Program-made: the position numbers and the translations under genes
Notes under the pieces: generated by a model
What the model was told of the DNA's origin: nothing
The model's database searches: none
The model's input: the letters and a program-made list of their open reading frames with translations, nothing else
Source of the DNA: a bacterium
Lineage (GTDB): Bacteria > Chloroflexota > Dormibacteria > UBA8260 > Bog-877
DNA: 16,417 nucleotides
Direction of reading: 5' to 3'
NCBI GenBank assembly: GCA_021791455.1
Contig: JAJYWM010000387.1
Span: 1 to 16,417 of the forward strand
Part shown: piece after piece, positions 6,908 through 12,920 of the stretch
How positions within the stretch are numbered: position 1 is the stretch's first letter
Layout: each line of letters begins with the position of its first letter

Positions 6908-7734
6908 CGGCCTCCTCGTCCGCCGCCGACCAGGATCATCGGACCGCTTATCACTCCGCCACCTTCAGTGACGTTCTGCGCTCGGAGTGGACCAAGCTCC
7001 GTTCGGTCCGCTCGACCTTGTGGGCGCTGACCGTCTTCGTAGTGCTCAGTATCGGCTTGGGAGCGGTCATCAGCGCGGCCGCCGCCCACGCCTACGCAAC
7101 CAGCAGCGCTTCCGACAAGGCGACCTGGGACCCAACCGGCCTCAGCACGTCCGGGATGGCCCTCGGCTCGCTGGCTATCGTCGTGCTCGGGGTGCTTTAC
7201 ATCAGCTCCGAGTACTCATCCGGGATGATCCGTACTAGTCTGATCGCCGTCCCGAAGCGCGGCCGGCTACTGGCGGCCAAATCGCTGATCTTCGGCACGG
7301 TCACCTTAGTCGTGGGCGAGGTCGTCAGCTTCGTGGCGTTCTTCGTGGGCCAGGCCCTCATCAGCGGTCATGCCCCCTACGCGACGCTGGGCGAACCCGG
7401 GGTGGCGCGGGCTGTGGTGGGAGCAGGGCTGATGGTGACGGCTCTGGCGGTGCTCGCCGTCGTTGTGGGGACACTGCTCCGGCACTCGGCCGCCGCCATC
7501 GCCACCCTGATGGCCATCCTGCTCGTGCTCCCGGCCATCGCCCAGGCGCTGCCGACTTCTTGGCGGAACTTGATCACCGAGTTCTGGCCGACCCAAGCCG
7601 GGAGCCAGCTCACTAGCGTCTACCACGCGGCCCACACCCTCCAGCCCTGGCCCGGATTCGGCGTGATGTGCCTGTTCGTCGCCATTGTGTACGCCATTGC
7701 CGCGATGCTGCTGGATCGCCGGGACGCATTGTGA
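6904..7734 (+). CDS. ABC-2 type transporter permease
   Basis: The product is 276 residues with about six membrane segments, near 38-61, 84-102, 128-150, 170-191, 196-215 and 251-271. The soluble N-terminus carries FSDVLRSEWTKLRSVRSTLWAL, characteristic of actinobacterial ABC-2 permeases, and SSEYSSGMIRTSL (101-113) follows the second segment as is usual in the family. It forms the membrane channel for the ATPase encoded immediately upstream, whose stop it overlaps by four bases (ATGA). This is the last gene of the MerR-ABC operon. No clear terminator hairpin follows the stop. The family is secure; the transported compound cannot be deduced. Confidence 0.92.
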   Translation: MTASSSAADQDHRTAYHSATFSDVLRSEWTKLRSVRSTLWALTVFVVLSIGLGAVISAAAAHAYATSSASDKATWDPTGLSTSGMALGSLAIVVLGVLYISSEYSSGMIRTSLIAVPKRGRLLAAKSLIFGTVTLVVGEVVSFVAFFVGQALISGHAPYATLGEPGVARAVVGAGLMVTALAVLAVVVGTLLRHSAAAIATLMAILLVLPAIAQALPTSWRNLITEFWPTQAGSQLTSVYHAAHTLQPWPGFGVMCLFVAIVYAIAAMLLDRRDAL

Positions 7735-8196
7735 TGGATGAGAGCGCCTCGACATAGCCAGCGACCCTTGACCTCCGCCGCGCCCTGTGATCCATCGACG
7801 AACCATGGGCCGCTTAGGAGAACCCTCGCCCAGGATCGCCGCGGTCGGGGGTCAGCGTGGTTCCCCTGGGAGCCACGGTCTGTCTTTGTGGTGGGGGCCT
7901 TCCGCCTTGGCGCGGTGTCGCTACTGATCGGCGCCACCGGTTTTCAAAACATCATGCTCAGGCTGTCCCCGAACGCCGGAGCGAGATCGACCTGCACCGC
8001 GCCCTGGGTGCGACCAAAGATCACATCGGCATCCACTATTCCAGGGTGCTGCCCAGTCTTCAGCGTGAGGGAGCCGGCAGGATGGACGACATCCTGGACA
8101 CGCCAGCAACTCCAGCCGACTCCTCCAAAACTGGGGTCAACGGCACCTCGGGTCCATCTTCGGCTCAGAAGTGGGGGCGCCTCGGATCTCAAAAAG
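7735..8196. other. Right island end; intergenic with integrase remnant
   Basis: No intact gene is present. The stretch holds a short integrase-like remnant at about 7992-8096 (+), one TGGGGTCA octamer at 8132-8139, and a T-run on the minus strand just after the tRNA (bases 8191-8195 read as TTTTT), which could help terminate the minus-strand transcript. Bases 7735-7990 show nothing recognisable. Confidence 0.5.
7992..8096 (+). pseudogene. Tyrosine integrase, C-terminal remnant
   Basis: About 35 codons in one plus-strand frame read LHRALGATKDHIGIHYSRVLPSLQ in overlapping pieces, then REGAGRMDDIL. This resembles the end of actinobacterial phage/island integrases, where LGH...Y.HVLPSLQREAA.RMD is common. 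HYSRVLP would hold the nucleophilic tyrosine; the LGH histidine is replaced (LGA). The rest of the recombinase, including the Arg-His-Arg box, is not found upstream in any frame, so this is a fragment. It points toward the tRNA-Thr gene 100 bp away, the normal arrangement for an element that uses that tRNA as its site. The call rests on a short degenerate match plus position. Confidence 0.5.
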
Positions 8197-8271
8197 TGGA
8201 GCCGACGGTCAGATTCGAACTGACGGCCAGCTGTTTACAAAACAGCTGCTCTACCACTGAGCTACGTCGGC
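8197..8271 (-). tRNA. tRNA-Thr (anticodon TGT), CCA encoded
   Basis: The minus strand folds as a complete cloverleaf of 75 bases. The acceptor GCCGACG pairs with CGTCGGC, the D stem GCTC with GAGC and the anticodon stem GCTGT with ACAGC. The loop TTTGTAA gives anticodon TGT, and the T stem GTCAG/CTGAC encloses TTCGAAT. Discriminator T and CCA are encoded at 8200-8197. It decodes ACA and related threonine codons. Its first ten bases overlap the end of rlmB on the same strand. Its 3' portion is duplicated at 1632-1674, marking it as the integration site of the island to its left. Confidence 0.96.
8199..8241 (-). repeat. Right attachment-site repeat within tRNA-Thr
   Basis: This is the copy of the 43-bp repeat that completes the functional tRNA, from the start of the anticodon loop to the first C of CCA. 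By the usual logic of tRNA integration this 3' half was brought in by the element, while the original chromosomal 3' half is the copy at 1632-1674. Confidence 0.72.
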
Positions 8272-9068
8272 GTACCTGCCCGAGTATAGGAATGCTGGGG
8301 AGAGTCGTCACCCTGTCCGGAAAACGCGAAGCCCCTCTGCCGAGCGACCTCGTACAGCACGATCGACCCGGCAACCGCGGCGTTGAGAGAGTCGACCCGT
8401 CCTCCCATGGGAATCGAGATCAACAGGTCACAACGCCTTCTAGTGAGCTGCCGTAACCCTTCCCCCTCCGACCCCACCACAAGCGCCAGCGGCTGGCGCA
8501 AGTCCGCCCGATCACAATGCACCTCCGCGGCCTGATCTAGTCCGGCGACAAGCAGGCCAAGTTCCGCAAGTTCGCTGAGGGTCTGGGCCAGGTTGACCAC
8601 CTTGACCAGCTGCAGATGCTCCAGCGCTCCGGCGCTGGCCTTGATCGCTGCCGGGGAGACCGGAGCGGTCCGGTGCTTCGGCATAACCACGGCATCGACG
8701 CCCAACGACTCGGCGGCCCGAGCCAGCGCTCCCAGGTTCTGAGGGTCCTGCAGCCCGTCGATGCAGAGGAGCAGGGGGGGCCACCCGGAGTTGGCTTCCT
8801 GCACCAAGCGGCGGAGGAACTCCATCCCGGGAAACTGCCGGGAGTCGAAGTAGGCCACCACTCCCTGGTGATGCTGCGAGTGGGAGCTGTCGGCCAGCCG
8901 GTCTCGCTCAGCTGGCTCCGGGGCCACTCCCTGGGCTATGGCAAGGGAGGCGATCTCAGCTACCCTAGGATCGTCTCCGAGCCCTCGGCTGACCAGAAGA
9001 CGCCGCAGGCGACGACCTGCCCGAAGCGCCTCCCTCACGGAATTTCGGCCGTAGAGTATGTCCGGCAT
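8262..9068 (-). CDS. rlmB: 23S rRNA 2'-O-methyltransferase, TrmH/RlmB family (SPOUT)
   Basis: The product is 268 residues. The N-terminal substrate-binding domain (DILYGRNSVREALRAGR, 3-19) precedes a trefoil-knotted SPOUT domain. Motif 1 is DGLQDPQNLGALARAAE (104-120), motif 2 LALVVGSEGEGL (194-205) and motif 3 ISIPMGGRVDSLNAAVAGS (217-235). These bind S-adenosylmethionine, and Asn111/Arg117 are the usual catalytic pair. RlmB methylates the ribose of G2251 in 23S rRNA; close relatives modify other sites, so the exact target is inferred. The start is ATG at 9068, sharing one base with the cysS stop (TGATG), which implies coupling. The last 20 residues extend past the usual C-terminus, and the TAG stop falls inside the tRNA-Thr gene. 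Confidence 0.9.
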   Translation of the reverse strand: MPDILYGRNSVREALRAGRRLRRLLVSRGLGDDPRVAEIASLAIAQGVAPEPAERDRLADSSHSQHHQGVVAYFDSRQFPGMEFLRRLVQEANSGWPPLLLCIDGLQDPQNLGALARAAESLGVDAVVMPKHRTAPVSPAAIKASAGALEHLQLVKVVNLAQTLSELAELGLLVAGLDQAAEVHCDRADLRQPLALVVGSEGEGLRQLTRRRCDLLISIPMGGRVDSLNAAVAGSIVLYEVARQRGFAFSGQGDDSPQHSYTRAGTPT

Positions 9069-10495
9069 CAGACCCGATGCCAGCGGGCCCCGTCCTTGGT
9101 GTCCTCAACCTGGATCCCGAGCGCGGCGAGCTGGTCGCGCAGCCGGTCCGATGCCCCATAGTCCCGCTCGCGGCGAGCTGCCTCACGGCGCTCCAGCAGA
9201 TCCCTCTCCACCTCCGTGAGGTGGTCTTCAATGGCTGCTCGAGCCTCGATGACCCCCAGCCTTGAGTCGACCTGTCGGAGCGTGGCCAGAACGGCCGAGC
9301 AGCCTTCCCTTCCCGCCCTCCCCTGGTCCAGCAGACGGTTGCCCTCCCGCAGGAGGTCGAAGACGGCGGCGATGGCATCGGGCAGATTCAGGTCGTCATC
9401 GAGGGCCCGCTCGAAGAGGTCGCCGGCTCTGATGGCGGCACCCTCCAAGGGGTCGGACTGCTGAGGAAGGCTGGCGAGGTCAGGGGCCTCCCGGCGGCAG
9501 CGCTTCCAAAAGGCCGCCAGCCGATCCAGGTCCTTGTGAGCTTCGCTCAGCAACTCCTCCTTGAACTGGAGCTTGTGACGGTAATGCGCGCCGGTAAGCA
9601 GCAGGTAGCGGAGTGTCAGAGGGTCGTGGCCGCGCTCCTCCAGGGCTCCGAGGGTCACGAAGTTGCCCTGCGACTTGGCCATCTTGCCGCCCGCGATCAG
9701 GAGGTGCTCAGGATGGAACCAGTATCGAACAAAGGTCTTGCCGGTCGCCCCTTCGGATTGGGCGATCTCGTTCTCATGGTGGGGGAACTTGTTGTCTACC
9801 CCTCCGCAATGGAGATCGAACGACTCTCCCAGCTTGTCCATCGCCATGGCCGAACATTCGAGATGCCAACCCGGGCGCCCCCACCCGAAGGGCGACTCCC
9901 ATGAGGCCAGATCCCCAGGTTCTCCGCCCTTCCAGAGCACGAAGTCTCTCACGGTCTCCTTGGCCTCGTACTCGTCGCTGTCGATCCGGCCGCTGCCACC
10001 CGCCTTTAGGCCCTGGGTGTCCAGATGGGTGAGTCGGCCATACTGCGGGAAAGAGGAGATCCGGAAGTACACAGAGCCCTCGCTGCGATAGGCGTGACCG
10101 GTGTCCAGGAGGCGCTGGACCAGGGCAATCATCTGGGGTATGTATTCCGTAGCTCGCGGGTATGCCGACGCCGGCTCTATCCTCAGCTTGGTCAGGTCGG
10201 AGAAGAAGGTGGCCACAAATGGGTCTGTGAACGCCCTCAACTCGGATCCGCTCGCCCGCGCTTTGGCGATGATCTTGTCGTCGACATCGGTGATGTTCAT
10301 GACCTGGGTGACGGCTAGACCCCGCGCCTCCAGGTGGCGGCGCAAGAGATCCTCGGCCAGATACGTCCTCAGATTCCCGATGTGAGCCTGGTCGTGGACC
10401 GTGGGCCCGCAGGTGTACATCCCAACCCGCCCGGGGTTGAGGGGCTCGAACGGCTCCACCCGCTCGCTCATGGAGTTGAACAGCTTGAAGGTCAC
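9068..10495 (-). CDS. cysS: Cysteinyl-tRNA synthetase
   Basis: The product is 475 residues, full length for this class I enzyme, which charges tRNA-Cys with cysteine. The class I signature is HIGN (38-41), preceded by MYTCGPTVHD with zinc-ligand Cys29. The other zinc ligands lie in HLECSAMAMD (Cys214) and LHCGGVDNKFPHHENE (228-243). The second signature is KMAKSQGN (271-278). NITDVDDKIIAKA (67-79) is also typical. The C-terminal helical domain carries the DALR-like anticodon region and ends RARWHRV-like (GARWHRV). The start is GTG at 10495, nine bases after the ispF stop; a later ATG at codon 9 would cut into the first strand. Placement after ispD-ispF and before rlmB is a common bacterial order. 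Confidence 0.96.
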   Translation of the reverse strand: MTFKLFNSMSERVEPFEPLNPGRVGMYTCGPTVHDQAHIGNLRTYLAEDLLRRHLEARGLAVTQVMNITDVDDKIIAKARASGSELRAFTDPFVATFFSDLTKLRIEPASAYPRATEYIPQMIALVQRLLDTGHAYRSEGSVYFRISSFPQYGRLTHLDTQGLKAGGSGRIDSDEYEAKETVRDFVLWKGGEPGDLASWESPFGWGRPGWHLECSAMAMDKLGESFDLHCGGVDNKFPHHENEIAQSEGATGKTFVRYWFHPEHLLIAGGKMAKSQGNFVTLGALEERGHDPLTLRYLLLTGAHYRHKLQFKEELLSEAHKDLDRLAAFWKRCRREAPDLASLPQQSDPLEGAAIRAGDLFERALDDDLNLPDAIAAVFDLLREGNRLLDQGRAGREGCSAVLATLRQVDSRLGVIEARAAIEDHLTEVERDLLERREAARRERDYGASDRLRDQLAALGIQVEDTKDGARWHRV

Positions 10496-10504
10496 TACCC
10501 TATG

Positions 10505-11014
10505 TTATTGGGACGGCCCCTGGCGGCCCGGGCCGACTCTGGCAATCGCCATGGCGGCGATCCCCTCACCGCGACCGATAAGGCCCAGTCCGTCCGTTGA
10601 CTTGAGCTTGACGGAGCACGCCCCGCGCGCCAGCTGTAGCACTCCTCCCAGGGACTCAACCATGGCCAATCGCTGCTGCTGCAATCTGGGGACTTCCGCC
10701 AGCACGGTGGCATCGATCCCGCACACGACAAGGTCTAGCGGTGCCAGCATCGCCGTCACCAGTCGCAGCAGGTCCAGCGACGATGCGCCCCGCCATTTTG
10801 CTTCCGAGGAAGGGAAGTGCTCCCCAAGGTCGCCGAGCGCCGCAGCCCCCAGGACGGCGTCCGCCACCGCATGGCAGAGCACGTCTCCATCAGAGTGGCC
10901 AACCAGTCCCTGGGAGTGATCGATCGTGACGCCGCCGAGCAACAGGGGCCCCGACCCCCCAAAGCGATGAACGTCTATCCCGAGCCCGGTCCCCGGGATG
11001 GCGCCCGTGGTCAA
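10505..11014 (-). CDS. ispF: 2-C-methyl-D-erythritol 2,4-cyclodiphosphate synthase
   Basis: The product is 169 residues, the normal size. IspF closes CDP-methylerythritol 2-phosphate to the cyclodiphosphate, releasing CMP, in the MEP route to isoprenoids. GIDVHRF (12-18) supplies metal ligands Asp14 and His16, and GHSDGDVLCHAVADA (39-53) supplies His48. DLGEHFP (62-68) and STDGLGLIGRGEGIAA (139-154) are the other family motifs. The start is TTG at 11014, overlapping the ispD stop by four bases (TTGA). A GGAGGG ribosome binding site at 11024-11029 lies nine bases upstream, inside ispD. No nearby ATG fits the N-terminus. Confidence 0.96.
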   Translation of the reverse strand: MTTGAIPGTGLGIDVHRFGGSGPLLLGGVTIDHSQGLVGHSDGDVLCHAVADAVLGAAALGDLGEHFPSSEAKWRGASSLDLLRLVTAMLAPLDLVVCGIDATVLAEVPRLQQQRLAMVESLGGVLQLARGACSVKLKSTDGLGLIGRGEGIAAMAIARVGPGRQGPSQ

Positions 11015-11718
11015 CGGCGGCTGCCCTCCGGGGCAGCCAGCCAGGCACGCAAAGCGAGAATGTCCTCGGTTCTTGTGACCTTGAGATTGCGCGGGTCCCC
11101 AGCCACGGCCGCCACCGGCTCGCCAAGCGCGAGAATCAAAGCGGCGTCGTCGTCCGCAGTGAGCCCTATCTCGATGGCCCTGCGATGGGCGCGCAGAAGG
11201 CTGGCGCGGCGGAACGCCTGCGGGGTCTGCACTGCACCCAGCTCATCTCTGGCGAGCATGCTGTCCAACATTCCGTCGCGGACTCGGGCGGTCGAGTCGA
11301 CCACCGGCACGAACGCGGTCGACGCACCCACGCGCCTGGCGGCGGCGAGCACCTTGGAAATTAGCTCGGGGGCAACCCCCGGGCGCGCTCCATCGTGTAC
11401 CACCACCCACTCCTGGGTCGTGGCCTGGACCCCGTTGACCACGGACTCCTGTCGCCTCCGCCCGCCCGGCACACAGCGACAACCGAGCCTGGGGGCGACC
11501 TCCGAGCTGAGCTCGACGATCCTGCGATGATCCTTGGGATCCGCCACCACGACCAACTCCGATATCCCGCTAACGGGGTCGCCCATGGCCCGCAGGGACC
11601 ATGCGAGGACCGGCTGGCCCCCGAGCTCAGCCCATAGCTTGGCGCCGCCGAACCGAGTGCCGCTGCCAGCGGCGGGGATCACGGCGGCAACCCCGACGTT
11701 GTGCTCCCCAGAGCTCAA
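11011..11718 (-). CDS. ispD: 2-C-methyl-D-erythritol 4-phosphate cytidylyltransferase
   Basis: The product is 235 residues. IspD transfers CMP from CTP to methylerythritol 4-phosphate, two steps before IspF in the MEP pathway. The nucleotidyltransferase loop is IPAAGSGTRFGGAK (14-27), with Lys27 as expected. GGRRRQESV (85-93), VVHDGARP (106-113), QTPQAF and GDPRNLKVTRTEDI complete the family pattern. The start is TTG at 11718, overlapping the preceding gene's stop by four bases (TTGA), with GGGAG a few bases upstream. No ATG or GTG fits better, because the catalytic loop begins only 14 residues in. Neighbouring ispF implies co-expression of two pathway steps. Confidence 0.95.
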   Translation of the reverse strand: MSSGEHNVGVAAVIPAAGSGTRFGGAKLWAELGGQPVLAWSLRAMGDPVSGISELVVVADPKDHRRIVELSSEVAPRLGCRCVPGGRRRQESVVNGVQATTQEWVVVHDGARPGVAPELISKVLAAARRVGASTAFVPVVDSTARVRDGMLDSMLARDELGAVQTPQAFRRASLLRAHRRAIEIGLTADDDAALILALGEPVAAVAGDPRNLKVTRTEDILALRAWLAAPEGSRR

Positions 11719-12920
11719 GTCCCGCTCCCGCTGAAAGTCCTCGGGGGACGACCGCCCCGTCTCTGGCGCGCCTCGACAGCGGGCTCCTCGCCATCGACCT
11801 GGGCGAACACCATCCGCCCCGACGCGGTCTGGATCACGCTCTTCACCACGACCGAGACCCGCTGCCCCAAGTGTCCCCGGCCACCTTCAACCACCAGCAT
11901 CGTGCCATCCTCCAGATAGCCGACGCCCTGCTCGGCCTCGCGGCCCTCTTTGACGACCTCAACGTCCAGCCGCTCCCCGGCCACCAGCGAGGGTCGCAAC
12001 GCGGTCGCCAGCTGGTTCAAGTTGAGGACCTGCAGACCGGCGATCTGCGCCAAGCGGTCGAGGTTGAAGTCGACCGTCAGCAGCGCGGCGCCCTCCTCCC
12101 TGGCCAAGCGAACCAGCTGCGCATCCACCTCCGACATGGAGGGGTACTCGACGTTGGGGAATCTGAGTTCAAGCCCGCTGAGCGCTCTCAACTCCTCCAG
12201 CATCGCGATCCCTCGGCGGCCCCGGGAGCGACGGATGGGATCCCCCGCATCCGCCACCGATTGCAGCTCCTGCAAGACGAATTGGGGGACGATCAGCTGG
12301 TAGAGACAGAAGCCCGCCCGCGCAAGATCCAGCAGCCTTCCGTCAATCACTGCGCTGGTGTCGACCACGACCTTGGCGAGCGGCGGGCCGGCATTCGTCG
12401 ACCCGATACCGATCATGGAGAAGTCACGTCGTCGGCGCCGGCCCACGCTGAGGCCCAACGGCACCAGTATCGCCGCCACCAGAACCGCGACGACCCAGCC
12501 AAGTCCATAGGGCAGGCCGCTTGCGATCAGGGCCACCAGGGCGGCGATGGCAAGGGCCACGATCACGCCGCCGAGAACGCCGAGAAGCTCCGACATGGGC
12601 AGGGTCGCGAGCTGCTCCTCCGCCCAGAAATACGGGCGGACGGTGAGGTTGGGCCCCAGTATGTAGCCCACGACGCAACCGAGGCCCAACCCGAGCGCCA
12701 GGCTTATCACCGCTCCCTGCCACGTGGACAGAGCGCCGCCGATGCGCTGCACCAGGATGGCGCCATAGAGCGTACCGGCGCACGCCCCCACGCACATCCC
12801 GACCAGGCTCGCTATCCGGTCCGGGCGGGCGCGCGGATCGGGCGGGAGCCGCAGCGCGGGCCGGGCCTGCTCTAAGCCGGAGGGATGCTCCTCCGGGACC
12901 TCAGGCGGGCTTGCCGCCAT
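11715..12920 (-). CDS. Membrane-anchored PIN/TRAM-domain protein (YacL type)
   Basis: The product is 401 residues. A proline-rich cytoplasmic N-terminus is followed by four membrane segments, near 36-57, 68-90, 112-134 and 139-159. A PIN nuclease-like domain begins KVVVDTSAVIDGR (183-195), with acidic residues Asp187, Asp193, Glu218, Asp266 and Asp284. A TRAM RNA-binding-like domain follows (about 308-375). This is the arrangement of Bacillus YacL and its actinobacterial counterparts, often next to ispD. Cleavage of RNA is inferred from the PIN fold; no target is established here. The frame is open further upstream, but the ATG at 12920 with GGTGGT before it is the best start. It overlaps the end of clpC by 20 bases. 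Earlier starts would give clpC antiframe sequence. Confidence 0.88.
   Translation of the reverse strand: MAASPPEVPEEHPSGLEQARPALRLPPDPRARPDRIASLVGMCVGACAGTLYGAILVQRIGGALSTWQGAVISLALGLGLGCVVGYILGPNLTVRPYFWAEEQLATLPMSELLGVLGGVIVALAIAALVALIASGLPYGLGWVVAVLVAAILVPLGLSVGRRRRRDFSMIGIGSTNAGPPLAKVVVDTSAVIDGRLLDLARAGFCLYQLIVPQFVLQELQSVADAGDPIRRSRGRRGIAMLEELRALSGLELRFPNVEYPSMSEVDAQLVRLAREEGAALLTVDFNLDRLAQIAGLQVLNLNQLATALRPSLVAGERLDVEVVKEGREAEQGVGYLEDGTMLVVEGGRGHLGQRVSVVVKSVIQTASGRMVFAQVDGEEPAVEARQRRGGRPPRTFSGSGT

Noticed and set aside
11601..12875. 424-codon plus-strand open frame opposite ispD and the PIN/TRAM gene
   Set aside because: Antisense shadow of two convincing genes; the protein is His/Gln/Arg-rich without domains.
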